From NCBI GenBank assembly GCA_009993885.1, contig JAACSN010000001.1:91243-155242 (forward strand): 64,000 nucleotides of DNA. The letters run 5' to 3'. This document shows positions 54,200-63,898 of this stretch, piece by piece; position 1 is the stretch's first letter, and every line of letters starts with the position of its first letter. The notes below the pieces were generated by a model, which did not search any database, was not told the origin of the DNA, and worked only from the letters and a program-made list of their open reading frames with translations. The position numbers and the translations under genes were made by a program. The DNA comes from Alphaproteobacteria bacterium. GTDB taxonomy: Bacteria > Pseudomonadota > Alphaproteobacteria > Caedimonadales > UBA9215.

Positions 54200-55729
54200 T
54201 TAAGCAGAAGGTTTGAAACGCTTGATTGTATCAGTCGTACTATGCCCCGGTACCAGATCAATGAGGCAGACTTTACCTCCCCATTGTTTCATTTCTTTTG
54301 CGCCGACGACTTGGTCAAGGGTGTAGTCGGAACCTTTAATTAAAAGATCGGGTTTAAGGTACTTTATAAGGTTAAGGGGCGTATCCTCGTCAAATACAAC
54401 AACAAGATCAATACTTTCAAGAGCCAAAAGAACCTGGGCACGGGAATCTTGGGTATTAACGGGACGGGTCGGCCCCTTGAGTTTTGTAACGGAAGCATCA
54501 CTGTTGAGGCCTAGAATTAGCTTATCACATTGAGTCTTGGTTTTGGCCAAAAGCGTCGTATGACCGGGGTGAAGAATATCAAAACACCCGTTGGTAAAAC
54601 CTACTTTTTTCCCTTCGGCGCGCCATTGCAATACTTGCGTCAAGGCATCTTCCCAAGAAGAATGGGAATGTGTACAAGACGGGGTGCTGTTTATATCAGT
54701 CTCTTCGTTGCTTTCCTTAGTATCTCCGTGGGTAAGAGCCTTGATTAAATCCGTCGGACTTACCGTTGCCGTTCCAATTTTACCAACCACAATTCCGGCT
54801 GCCGCATTGGCCAATCGGGCAGCTTGAGGTGAAGGAAGGCCGGCTCCAAGGGCAAGGGAAAAGACAGCCACAACCGTATCACCCGCACCGGAGACATCGA
54901 AAACTTCTTGAGCTTTGGTTGTGATGTGAATATGGTTTTTTTCATCAATAAGGCTCATGCCGTCTTGGCTTCGGGTTACTAAGAGACCCTTTAGATCATG
55001 AGCTTTCATGAGAGATTGTGCAGCCTGACAAATTTCGTCATCACCGTTTGTTTTCTCGCCCGCCCCCGCCTTGGCTCTTTGGCAAGCGCCTTGGAATTCT
55101 TTTAGATTAGGTGTGATAAAGCTCGCGCCTGCATAGTCCGCGTAACGGGTGCTTTTAGGGTCTACAATCACAGGAATACCGAGGTTTCGGGCTTCTCGGA
55201 TAATCCGGGCATTAAGGCTTGGGTTTAGTACGCCCTTGCCATAGTCGGACAGGATTAAAACATCGCTTTTATGAAGGGCGTTTTTGATGGTGCGGAGTAG
55301 CTTTTTTTGTTGCTCTTCGTTAAGGGATAAAGAATTTTCACGATCTACTCGCACAAGTTGTTGGCGTTCTGCAATAATACGCGTTTTAACCGTTGTGGCC
55401 TGATGGGCTTGTTTATCAAAAAAAGCTGTTGCCGTTTTTAAAGAGGCTAACAACGTTTCAATTCTTGTCCCTGCCGTATCGTCTCCGATAACGGAAACAA
55501 AGTGAACGGAAGCCCCAAGACTTGTGATGTTTTGCACAACATTTCCGGCGCCTCCCAACATTTCAATTTCCTGTGAGACGTGTACAACAGGCACAGGGGC
55601 TTCAGGAGAAATGCGGTCGACCTTTCCGTATAAAAAGCGATCCAACATCACATCACCGATGCAGAGCACACGTACCGTTGACAACTGTTTAAGAAGAGCT
55701 ATTGCGTCGGAGGCGGTTAACATTTCCAT
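54200..55729 (-). CDS. hldE: Bifunctional heptose-7-phosphate kinase / heptose-1-phosphate adenylyltransferase
   Basis: A 509-residue fusion enzyme of LPS core heptose synthesis. The N-terminal ribokinase-fold kinase has EMLGGAGNVVQNI and the catalytic DVSGAGDTVVAV. The C-terminal nucleotidyltransferase has GCFDILHPGHTTLL. Together they turn D-glycero-manno-heptose 7-phosphate into ADP-heptose; GmhB and HldD steps are elsewhere. It starts 2 bases after gmhA. It implies LPS with heptose in the outer membrane. Confidence 0.97.
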   Translation of the reverse strand: MEMLTASDAIALLKQLSTVRVLCIGDVMLDRFLYGKVDRISPEAPVPVVHVSQEIEMLGGAGNVVQNITSLGASVHFVSVIGDDTAGTRIETLLASLKTATAFFDKQAHQATTVKTRIIAERQQLVRVDRENSLSLNEEQQKKLLRTIKNALHKSDVLILSDYGKGVLNPSLNARIIREARNLGIPVIVDPKSTRYADYAGASFITPNLKEFQGACQRAKAGAGEKTNGDDEICQAAQSLMKAHDLKGLLVTRSQDGMSLIDEKNHIHITTKAQEVFDVSGAGDTVVAVFSLALGAGLPSPQAARLANAAAGIVVGKIGTATVSPTDLIKALTHGDTKESNEETDINSTPSCTHSHSSWEDALTQVLQWRAEGKKVGFTNGCFDILHPGHTTLLAKTKTQCDKLILGLNSDASVTKLKGPTRPVNTQDSRAQVLLALESIDLVVVFDEDTPLNLIKYLKPDLLIKGSDYTLDQVVGAKEMKQWGGKVCLIDLVPGHSTTDTIKRFKPSA

Positions 55730-55731
55730 GG

Positions 55732-56385
55732 TTAATCTACGAGTCCCAAGCCCTTTTCAAGAGCACCGCACAACATTTGACCAAGAGTAATATGCATCTC
55801 TTGAATACGGCTTGTGGTGTGGGAAGGTACAATGAGAAGAGGATTTGCCAAGCCGATTAAATCCCCGCCGTCTTTTCCCGAGAGGGCGGCCGGAATGAGA
55901 TCTAAGTCTCGGGCAACCTTAAGGGCTTTGATGACGTTGGGGCTTTTGCCTGAAGTTGAAATGCCGAGGGCAACGTCCCCCGGCTGCCCCAGAGCTTCTA
56001 TTTGACGGCTAAAAAGAACCTCAAAGGAAAAGTCGTTAGGGGTTGCGGTTAGGGCAGAGGTGTCTGTTGTAAGGGCAAGGGCCGGAATAGCAGGGCGGTT
56101 TTCTTTATAGCGAACGGTCAATTCCGTTGCTAAATGTTGAGAATCGGCAGCGCTACCGCCGTTTCCAAAAAAGAGAATTTTATTGCCCCGTTGTACGGCA
56201 TTTAAGCAGACCTCATAAAGGCGGATAAAATCATCCTCAAGAGCGGCCAGAGTTTTATCAACAACGGCTTTGTGTTCTGCGAATTCGCTTTGATAAAAAG
56301 CGGATAAATCTCCGTCTTGAGTTCCAAAAATTCGGGCATCGGGATCAATGAAAAATTTTTTAGGGGTGGCGGTGTCGGCTGTCAT
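55732..56385 (-). CDS. gmhA: Sedoheptulose-7-phosphate isomerase
   Basis: A 217-residue SIS-fold isomerase making D-glycero-D-manno-heptose 7-phosphate, the first step of the ADP-heptose path. Typical sequence: NKILFFGNGGSAADSQHLATEL and GISTSGKSPNV. A roughly 35-residue N-terminal extension precedes the usual start. It is cotranscribed with hldE, which acts next but one in the path. Confidence 0.95.
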   Translation of the reverse strand: MTADTATPKKFFIDPDARIFGTQDGDLSAFYQSEFAEHKAVVDKTLAALEDDFIRLYEVCLNAVQRGNKILFFGNGGSAADSQHLATELTVRYKENRPAIPALALTTDTSALTATPNDFSFEVLFSRQIEALGQPGDVALGISTSGKSPNVIKALKVARDLDLIPAALSGKDGGDLIGLANPLLIVPSHTTSRIQEMHITLGQMLCGALEKGLGLVD

Positions 56386-56460
56386 AGTTTTTCTTTTACT
56401 CTTTATGTTTCTGTTGATCTTGGGTCTTCTAAAGTTGAGAGTTTTTAAAAGAACGCTTAT

Positions 56461-57135
56461 CTAAAATTGGACTTGGATGGACTTAGCCCCTTGGAAAAAA
56501 CGAGCGGATGAAGTCTCAAAAGCCACGTGTTCACCGGGATAAATCTTTGATTCACTGGGTTCATAAGTCCACCTATCAAGGCGACATTGATCTTGTCCTT
56601 GACGGCGAAGGTAAGTGTTAATATGGCGCTCCCACCACGAGGCTTGGGCGCAATCCCCTTTCACAATCACGTGAAGGGTATCCACTTCTCGCACTTCATT
56701 GCCTTCGTTAATAATGGTTCCCGTTAATAAAAGACGTTGGCCTTGTTCCGTCGGTTCAATCATGGGGCGTAAATCATCAAACCTCAGGCCTTCTTGGGAA
56801 GCAGCAGGGCCAAGACCCACGGTTTGGTAAAAAATATGGGAAGTAGGCCAAAATTGCATGATGGGTTGCCTTGCGACAAAAGCACCGAGGCCTAAAATAA
56901 AAATTGTAATAAAAAGAAGGAGCCAACCAAGGTTTACACCGTTGTTATCATTCACAACAGAAGAGCCGGCACCGATGAGATCAAGGTGTATTTGATCAAG
57001 TTCTTTTGCCTCGGGGCTCGGTTTAAAAAACCAAGTATGATTACAAGCAATACATTGCACTTGACGCCCGGATTTATCAATGGAGCCATCCTCAACAAGG
57101 TAACGCTTAGAGCATGTGGGGCAAATAATAATCAT
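56461..57135 (-). CDS. MJ0042 zinc-ribbon and DUF3426 membrane protein
   Basis: A 224-residue protein. The zinc ribbon uses Cys5, Cys8, Cys28 and Cys31 (CPTCSKRYLV and CIACNHTW). One helix (GWLLLFITIFILGLGAFVA) leads to a periplasmic DUF3426 domain (LLLTGTIINEGNE). This domain pairing is common in alphaproteobacteria and of unknown function. Confidence 0.9.
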   Translation of the reverse strand: MIIICPTCSKRYLVEDGSIDKSGRQVQCIACNHTWFFKPSPEAKELDQIHLDLIGAGSSVVNDNNGVNLGWLLLFITIFILGLGAFVARQPIMQFWPTSHIFYQTVGLGPAASQEGLRFDDLRPMIEPTEQGQRLLLTGTIINEGNEVREVDTLHVIVKGDCAQASWWERHINTYLRRQGQDQCRLDRWTYEPSESKIYPGEHVAFETSSARFFQGAKSIQVQF

Positions 57136-57230
57136 AGAAAGTGTGCAGCTTTAAATTGATGATTTCCACTATAGAATGCTTCGTCAAAATTAGCAAGTTC
57201 TATAGAAACAGGTTCCGGTGTATAGCCCGT

Positions 57231-58562
57231 CTAAGCCATGATGATAAACAGACTTGAGAGAAAAGCGCCGGAAACGAGAAGCACGACTAAACAATAACCG
57301 ATAATATCCCTTAAGTGCAATCCTGAGACGGCCAAGAGCGGAAGTGCCCAAAAGGGTTGCAGCATGTTTGTCCAAGCGTCTCCCCAAGCAACAGCCATGG
57401 AAGCAAGAGGGATATCGGCTCCGATTTCTTTAGCTGCTGCAAGGACAACCGGGGCTTGAATAGCCCATTGCCCTCCGCCGGAAGGGACAAAAATATTTAC
57501 CAACCCGGCGCTGTAAAAGGTGAGCAACGGAAAAGTTTCTGCCGTTGAAATCGTTACAAAAGCTTCAGAAACAACGGTTGCCAGGTTAGACGATACCATT
57601 ATGCCCATGATGCCGGCGTAAAAAGGAAATTGTAAAAGAATCGGTCCTACTTTTTTGGCGGCTTCAGAAATAGCTTTGATAAAGGATTCCGGGGTTTTAT
57701 GTAGCAAAACACCGGAAAAAATAAAGATGAAGTTAAGACTGTTTAGATTTAAAGACAGTTTGCCCGAGAAACCTTGTATCAAAAGATAAGCCCCGCCAAA
57801 TCCGGCAATTGCGTAAGAGACAAGGCGGCTTTTTTCCAGCCTCTCTGCCGGTGATAAAGAACGGCGGGCGGCAGGTCCTTCAGTCTTTAGGTCTTCGGTT
57901 TCAAAAACCGGCACAGAAACAGGGTTGATGTCTTCTTGGCGAGATAACCAAAAATTTGTCAAAGGCAACAGGATAAATAAACCGAGAACGGCGCAGATAT
58001 TCAAAGGCGACAAAAGTGTTTCTTGAACGGGAATAATTCCCCCTACCAGTTGTTCTGAAAAATTTCCGGGTGTTGCGAGTGTTAAGGGGATAGAGCCTGA
58101 AAAACCTCCGTGCCACACAAGAAAACCACTGTAAGCGCCTGCGACAAGTAAGCGGAAATTAGCCGTTGGAACCTGTTGAATGACATGGCGACACATCATA
58201 CCGCCGACAATTAATCCCAACCCCCAATTCAGTACACAACCAAGGGTAGCCGCTAGGGTAACAAGGATAACAGCTTGACCCGGGGTATGAACAGTTTTTG
58301 ACAGAGAAACGAGAATTCTTTGCACGGGAGGTGAAACAGCTGTTACATATCCGCCTACAAGAACCATGACCATCTGCAAGGTAAAGGGGATAAGCCCCCA
58401 AAATCCGTCACCCCAATAGCGAATGATGTCCGTTGCGCCGGAGGGTGTCATGTAGAGGCCTGCAAAAAACAAGATTCCCGTTAAAAGAATGGCAAAAAGG
58501 AAGGGGTCGGGTGTATAGCGACGAAGTAGTTTGTCACAAATTTGAATGGAACGATTGAACAA
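57231..58562 (-). CDS. atoE: Short-chain fatty acid / acetoacetate transporter (AtoE family)
   Basis: A 443-residue membrane protein with about 11 hydrophobic helices. YTPDPFLFAILLTGILFF, WGLGLIVGGMMCRHV and FVPSGGGQWAIQAPV match AtoE. It should import acetoacetate or butyrate. The downstream partner in the pathway, acetoacetyl-CoA synthetase, lies just upstream on the same strand (100-base spacer), so both genes probably work together. Confidence 0.92.
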   Translation of the reverse strand: MFNRSIQICDKLLRRYTPDPFLFAILLTGILFFAGLYMTPSGATDIIRYWGDGFWGLIPFTLQMVMVLVGGYVTAVSPPVQRILVSLSKTVHTPGQAVILVTLAATLGCVLNWGLGLIVGGMMCRHVIQQVPTANFRLLVAGAYSGFLVWHGGFSGSIPLTLATPGNFSEQLVGGIIPVQETLLSPLNICAVLGLFILLPLTNFWLSRQEDINPVSVPVFETEDLKTEGPAARRSLSPAERLEKSRLVSYAIAGFGGAYLLIQGFSGKLSLNLNSLNFIFIFSGVLLHKTPESFIKAISEAAKKVGPILLQFPFYAGIMGIMVSSNLATVVSEAFVTISTAETFPLLTFYSAGLVNIFVPSGGGQWAIQAPVVLAAAKEIGADIPLASMAVAWGDAWTNMLQPFWALPLLAVSGLHLRDIIGYCLVVLLVSGAFLSSLFIIMA

Positions 58563-58662
58563 GACGTGCCTCCTTTTGCGGTAAAAATGCCGTTGGAATT
58601 AAAATTTAAAACTCAGTTAATAGTTTTTTTGTTATTTGTTTTCAGGTATTTATTAAAAACTT

Positions 58663-60624
58663 TCAACTCGCCAAGTCTGGCACGTTCTCAAAGAAAGATA
58701 AAGACTCCGGGTTAGCTAATGTGTTTTTATTTTTGACAGGCTTTTTGTGAATGGTATCTCGTATAGCCAGCTCTACAATTTTACCGCTCATGGTGCGGGG
58801 GATGTCCGCAACGGCGATTATTTTTTCAGGCACGTGGCGGGGGGTTGTGTTTACGAGGATTTTTTTACAAATTTCTTTTTTTAAGTCTTCGCTCAAAGTT
58901 GCTTGAGGGCGTAATTTTACAAACAGAATCACTCTGATATCCCCTTTCCATTCTTGACCGACGGCAACGCTTTCCAGAACGTCGGAAATTTGTTCAACTT
59001 GGCGATAAATCTCTGCCGTACCTATGCGTACACCGCCCGGATTCAGAACGGCATCGGAGCGACCGTAAAAAAAGAGGCCTTGTCGGGGGGTGATCTCAAC
59101 AAAATCACCATGATGCCAAATGTTTTCATAGGAGGCAAAATAAGCTTTGTGGTATTTAAGCCCTTTCGGATCATTCCAAAATCCAACGGGTTTGGCAGGA
59201 AAAGGTTTTGTGCAGACTAATTCTCCGCGTCGATTTAAAACGGAAACCCCGGTTTCATCGAAAACTTCAACGGCCATGCCAAGCCCCCTTGTTTGAAGCT
59301 CACCGGCAAAAACAGGTGCTATCGGGTTGCCGAGCCCAAAGCATGAAATAATATCCGTTCCGCCGGAAATGGAGGCAAGACATACATCGGTTTTAAGGCT
59401 GTTGTAAACATATTGGAAGGATTCCGGCGCAAGGGGAGACCCTGTAGAGGCTATCATCCTTAAATTTTTAAGGGTGTGTGTTTTCTTCGGTTCAAGTCCC
59501 GTTTTGTGAAGGGCATCAATGAATTTTGCCGAAGTTCCAAAAAAAGTAAAATTTTCTGACTCGGCATAATCAAACAAAATATCGGCTTTCGGGTGCATGG
59601 GTGAGCCGTCATAAAGCATCAATTGGGCGCCGCAGGCAAGGGCGGAAACTTGCCAATTCCACATCATCCAACCACAGGTTGTAAAATAAAATACGCGATC
59701 GTTAACGCGAACATCTCCGTGAAGTTTATGTTCTTTTAAATGCTGAATTAATGTCCCGCCAACCCCGTGGACGATGCACTTTGGTTGTCCCGTTGTCCCC
59801 GATGAAAACATGATAAAAAGGGGATCGTCAAAGGCGCAGTCCGTAAATTCTAAGAGTGTCGGGGTATGGGTCGAGATAATTTGATCCCACAATATCGCGT
59901 TTTCAAGAGAGTCGATATTGGGTTGCGGTGTCGTGTACCCGATTACAATGACCTGCCGGACCGATGGAAGTTTTGAGACAATTTCTTGAACATCTTTTAA
60001 TTTATCGTGCGTTTTTCCTTTGTAAAAATAGCCGTCGGCCGTCAAAAGAATTTTAGGTTGAATTTGCTCGAATCGATCTAAAACGCCTTGAACGCCAAAG
60101 TCCGGAGAGCAAGAAGCCCAAACAGCACCCAGACTTGACGTTGCCAACATGGCAATAACGGTTTCAGGGAGGTTGGGCAAAACTCCGGCCACGCGATCTC
60201 CCTTTTTAATGCCCAGAGTTTGGAGGTGCCGAGCCATCAGGCTCACCTGTGCATAGAGTTCTTTGTGAGAAAGCGTACGCTTGATCAACCCCTCACACCA
60301 AAAAGTAATCGCCGTTTCCGTTCGCTTTAGGTCGGAATATTTTAAAAGATTTTCGGCATAATTGAGACGGGCTTCGGGAAAGAATTGACTTTCTTGAAAA
60401 CGAGGGGCGGCCTTATAGGCAACACTCCCTTTTTTTGAGGCGATAATGCCACAGAATTCCCAAACTTTATGCCAAAACCCTTCAAGATCTTGAACAGACC
60501 AATCATAAAGAGCCTCATAAGTGGGCGGAAAATGAAACTGCTCCGCACAGTCATTTAGAAAATGCCAAAGTTGGGTTGATTGTATTTGGGCTTTAGAAGG
60601 AGCCCACAAAGGCGTCTTGGTCAT
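58663..60624 (-). CDS. Acetoacetate-CoA ligase
   Basis: A 653-residue ANL-family enzyme that activates acetoacetate with ATP and CoA. The AMP-binding loop is IMFSSGTTGQPKCIVHG; the C-terminal hinge has NPGGVRIGTAEIYRQVE and the catalytic lysine region PRTMSGKIVE. The length, the FWHKVWEFCGI N-terminus and gene pairing with atoE favour acetoacetyl-CoA synthetase over acetyl-CoA synthetase. Acetoacetyl-CoA would feed thiolysis or polyester/sterol-type uses not seen here. Confidence 0.9.
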   Translation of the reverse strand: MTKTPLWAPSKAQIQSTQLWHFLNDCAEQFHFPPTYEALYDWSVQDLEGFWHKVWEFCGIIASKKGSVAYKAAPRFQESQFFPEARLNYAENLLKYSDLKRTETAITFWCEGLIKRTLSHKELYAQVSLMARHLQTLGIKKGDRVAGVLPNLPETVIAMLATSSLGAVWASCSPDFGVQGVLDRFEQIQPKILLTADGYFYKGKTHDKLKDVQEIVSKLPSVRQVIVIGYTTPQPNIDSLENAILWDQIISTHTPTLLEFTDCAFDDPLFIMFSSGTTGQPKCIVHGVGGTLIQHLKEHKLHGDVRVNDRVFYFTTCGWMMWNWQVSALACGAQLMLYDGSPMHPKADILFDYAESENFTFFGTSAKFIDALHKTGLEPKKTHTLKNLRMIASTGSPLAPESFQYVYNSLKTDVCLASISGGTDIISCFGLGNPIAPVFAGELQTRGLGMAVEVFDETGVSVLNRRGELVCTKPFPAKPVGFWNDPKGLKYHKAYFASYENIWHHGDFVEITPRQGLFFYGRSDAVLNPGGVRIGTAEIYRQVEQISDVLESVAVGQEWKGDIRVILFVKLRPQATLSEDLKKEICKKILVNTTPRHVPEKIIAVADIPRTMSGKIVELAIRDTIHKKPVKNKNTLANPESLSFFENVPDLAS

Positions 60625-60719
60625 GAAAATTCCAACGGTATACTCTTTAATTCCATGAATATAAATTGAAATTTAGAAAAAAGAAAATAAATAAGTAAGC
60701 TGTTTTGGAACACCCTTTT

Positions 60720-61406
60720 TTAGAACCTGTTTTCATTGAGGCTGTCCCTCGTTTTAGAAATGAGCATTTCTAAGGCAACCTTGTTTGTATTTCCTCTGCC
60801 GTTGGGCACAATAATATTTGCATACTTTTTTGTGGGGAGGACATATTCTTCATACATAGGCGCGACGGTTTCAAGGTATTGTTTTTGAACAGAGTGAAAG
60901 GTGCGGCCGCGTTCTTTTATATCGCGATCAATGCGACGAAGAAGCCGTTCTTCCGGGGAAGCGTCTACAAAAATTTTGATATCTAAAAGATCACGCAGCT
61001 CTTTATGGGTGAAAAGGAGGATACCTTCGATAATAATAATGTTAGTCGGAGAAAGGGTTTCTCCTTGTTTTTTTCGTGTGTGGGTCGAAAAATCATAAAG
61101 GGGTTTTTGAATGGTTTTGCCCGCTTTTAGGTCTTTAATATCCTGTAACATAGCCTTAAAATCAATGGAGTCGGGCGCATCGAAATTTGTTTTTTCCCGC
61201 TCTTTTAAGGGAAGGTGCGACAGGTCTTTGTAATAAGAGTCTTGGGAAATTATGGTAACGGTTCCTTTATGAATTTCGGCAATGTTATGAGCAAGAGTTG
61301 TTTTGCCGCTGCCGCTTCCGCCAACAATCCCGATTAAAAGAGGCGTGCTTAATACCGTATCGTGGGAAAAGGTTAAAAGGATTAAAAAGGTAAGTTTTTT
61401 AAACAT
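60720..61406 (-). CDS. udk: Uridine kinase with an export-like N-terminal segment
   Basis: A 228-residue uridine/cytidine kinase. P-loop GGSGSGKT is at residues 29-36; TNFDAPDSIDF, RDIKERGR and VLPTKKYANIIVPNG are typical. The first 20 residues, MFKKLTFLILLTFSHDTVLS, form a lysine start and a hydrophobic core like a signal peptide, which Udk proteins normally lack. I checked the codons: no ATG, GTG or TTG occurs in frame between this start and the kinase core. So either the kinase is exported or membrane-tethered, or translation starts at an unusual codon. The ribosome-binding site is weak (AGG, 10 bases upstream). Confidence 0.9.
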   Translation of the reverse strand: MFKKLTFLILLTFSHDTVLSTPLLIGIVGGSGSGKTTLAHNIAEIHKGTVTIISQDSYYKDLSHLPLKEREKTNFDAPDSIDFKAMLQDIKDLKAGKTIQKPLYDFSTHTRKKQGETLSPTNIIIIEGILLFTHKELRDLLDIKIFVDASPEERLLRRIDRDIKERGRTFHSVQKQYLETVAPMYEEYVLPTKKYANIIVPNGRGNTNKVALEMLISKTRDSLNENRF

Positions 61407-61606
61407 GACAACAAAGCCTATTGTTAAACTTTTAGAACACTATCATGCTTTTACCTTTTTCAGAAGAATTTACATTTTACCCCCTCTTTTTGAAGGCTCT
61501 GTCCGCGCTCTCTAGTCGAATATGACCCTAACATTGAATAAATAGAAGAAATCGTATACTATGTTTTCATAATCCACATTTGTTCCGGGTATCTGAAAAA
61601 AAATAT

Positions 61607-62626
61607 ATGAAAAATAAAAAACTCCAAATCTGCAATGCGCTTATACAACCGGGCGAGCAAGCAAACTTTGCTCTTCCTATGCCGGAACAATATTCCTGTG
61701 CACCGATGTTTATGCCGATACGTGTTGTTCACGGTAAATCTGAAGGGCCTTGCTTGTTGATATTTTCAACCTTAAACGGGAATGAACTTAACGGGATTGA
61801 AATTGTTAACAGGGTGGTCGATTCCCTAAGTGCAGAGCAAATCAACGGTACAATTATTGCTGTTCCGGTTGTGAATGTTTACGGGCTCACCCATTATCCG
61901 AGACCTCTTCCCGGCGGAGGATCCGTTGCAGCTAGTTTCCCCGGATCAAGAACGGGAACATATGGTGAGAGACTTGCCGATATCTTTACACAAGAGATTT
62001 TAAAAAAAGCCGACTACTGTATAGAACTGCAAACCGGCGGACCGAATCACAATATTTTGCCGCAAGTCTATTGCAATTTTGATAACCGGGACGTACGGGG
62101 GCTCGCAAAGGCATTTTGCTCACCTGTGGTGACAAACGTGACCTTAGAAGGAAATAAACTAAGGCAAACAACAGAAGATCTTGGCATTCCGCTTATTGTG
62201 TATCAAGGCGGAGAAGCAATGCGATTTGACGAAAATGCGATCACGGTGGGCTTTAACGGCATTAAAAACAGTATGCGTTATTTAAAGATGCTCAATGAGC
62301 CCCGAGGGCAAGATGCCCATCCAATTTTCTCACAAGAAGAAAATTGGATCATTGCCCATGCCGGAGGTATTTTGCATACGGATACATCCCTCGGTCAGAT
62401 TATTAAGAAAGGAGAAAAGCTCGGAAGGTTGTCCGATCCTTTTGGAACAGATGATAGTTTGGTCGTCAAATCTCCGCGGGACGGTATTATTGTCGGCATT
62501 AATACCACACCGCTGATTCACGAAGGCCTGCCTCTTTTTAAAGTCGCTTCTTTTCTTGATGATAAACGCGCTGAAAATGCTATTGAAAAGTGGAATCAAC
62601 GGCAAGACGAAGATTTTTTGAGTTAA
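61607..62626 (+). CDS. Succinylglutamate desuccinylase/aspartoacylase-like protein lacking zinc ligands
   Basis: A 339-residue protein of the AstE/AspA M14-like family. Conserved scaffold: AVPVVNVYG, SFPGSRTG, YQGGEAMRFDENAI. The metal site is altered: the usual HGDE is NGNE (Asn57 and Glu60), and the usual DLHTG is ELQTG (Gln142). The substrate Arg segment (RDLNRSFPG) is replaced by GSVAASFPG. Only Glu60 and Glu203 (GGEA) remain. A C-terminal biotinyl-like beta domain is present (KSPRDGIIVG). The enzyme is probably inactive or uses another chemistry. It is followed 10 bases later by an MFS gene. Confidence 0.8.
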   Translation: MKNKKLQICNALIQPGEQANFALPMPEQYSCAPMFMPIRVVHGKSEGPCLLIFSTLNGNELNGIEIVNRVVDSLSAEQINGTIIAVPVVNVYGLTHYPRPLPGGGSVAASFPGSRTGTYGERLADIFTQEILKKADYCIELQTGGPNHNILPQVYCNFDNRDVRGLAKAFCSPVVTNVTLEGNKLRQTTEDLGIPLIVYQGGEAMRFDENAITVGFNGIKNSMRYLKMLNEPRGQDAHPIFSQEENWIIAHAGGILHTDTSLGQIIKKGEKLGRLSDPFGTDDSLVVKSPRDGIIVGINTTPLIHEGLPLFKVASFLDDKRAENAIEKWNQRQDEDFLS

Positions 62627-62635
62627 ATAAAAACA

Positions 62636-63898
62636 ATGGTTTTAAAGTATACGGTAAAAGGAATTGGAATATGGCTCATGTGTGCCTTATTTTTCCTGTA
62701 TGAATTTTTATTGCGTACTGTTATCGGGACTTTCCAACATCCTATAATGTATGACTTAAATTTATCGGCAATTGAATTTTCTATGCTGAGCTCTACATTT
62801 TATCTTCTTATTTATGCTATTATGCAGGTTCCCGTCGGCCTTATTGTCGATCGATTCGGTTTAAAAAAATCTCTTTTTGTCGGTGCTTTTATTTGTGCTT
62901 CGGCATCTATTGGGTTTGCCTATGCGAATACCTATATTTATGCCGCTCTGTTCCGGTTTTTAACCGGTTTTGGTTCTGCATTCGGTTTTATTTGTCTGCT
63001 TGTAGCCGTTTATGACTGGCTTCCTCAAAAAAATAGAGCTCTTCTTATCGGAATATCCCAATTTATCGGTACTATGGGGCCGATGATTGCTGCAGGGCCT
63101 TTTGAGGCTCTAGCCAAGAGCGGTGATATCGATTGGCGGCTTCTTTTTACTTACCTGGGAATCATTGGCTTTGTATTAAGCGCAGCTATTTTATCGGTTG
63201 TTCAGAATAATAAGGAAAAATCCGGCAGATACATTGTTTTAAAGCGACCCGAGGGGATCTTGAAAACAATTCGACATATTTTCTCAAAAAAACAAGCTTG
63301 GTATATCGCTTTGTTTTCTGCATTGGTTTATTTTTCTTTGGAATATTTATCTGAAAATGAAGGTAAGTCTTTTTTAATTTTAAAAGGCATTTCATCATTA
63401 GATGCCTCTTTTATGATAACGATTTCTTGGTTGGGCTATGCGCTTGGTTGTCCTTTTTTAGGGTGGCTTTCCGATTTTACACAAAAACGAAAGCCGGCTC
63501 TGTTGATTGCCGCACTGGCCTGCAGTTTCGGCATTACGGGTATTGTCTACGCCGATCAGATTAATATGCTAAGAGCGTCTTTCCTCCTGTTAGGTTTAGG
63601 GGCTTCGGGACAGAGTGTTAGTTTTGCCCTGATGTCCGAGCAATTCAAGAAACCGTACTTGGCAGCAAGCCTCAGTTTAAACAATATGGCAATCACAACC
63701 TTAACGGCGATAAATGCTCCCGTGATAAGTTGGGCGCTTACAAATTCGGCAGGATCGGGATCTCCGACCTTGATAGAGTATCGGTTTATCTTCAACGGAT
63801 TAATAGGATTTGTTTGTCTTTCCGTCATTGTTACACTCTATTTTTTAAAGGAAACATATTGCAAGTCCGTTTCTGATTTTACCTATCTCTCAAGGTAA
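62636..63898 (+). CDS. MFS transporter
   Basis: A 420-residue protein of 12 hydrophobic helices with the motif GLIVDRFGLKKSLFVGAF. It resembles the MFS protein at 48070. It starts 10 bases after the aspartoacylase-like gene, so the two form an operon; the AspA-like protein may bind or modify the transported compound. Substrate unknown. Nothing is seen in 63899-64000. Confidence 0.9.
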   Translation: MVLKYTVKGIGIWLMCALFFLYEFLLRTVIGTFQHPIMYDLNLSAIEFSMLSSTFYLLIYAIMQVPVGLIVDRFGLKKSLFVGAFICASASIGFAYANTYIYAALFRFLTGFGSAFGFICLLVAVYDWLPQKNRALLIGISQFIGTMGPMIAAGPFEALAKSGDIDWRLLFTYLGIIGFVLSAAILSVVQNNKEKSGRYIVLKRPEGILKTIRHIFSKKQAWYIALFSALVYFSLEYLSENEGKSFLILKGISSLDASFMITISWLGYALGCPFLGWLSDFTQKRKPALLIAALACSFGITGIVYADQINMLRASFLLLGLGASGQSVSFALMSEQFKKPYLAASLSLNNMAITTLTAINAPVISWALTNSAGSGSPTLIEYRFIFNGLIGFVCLSVIVTLYFLKETYCKSVSDFTYLSR

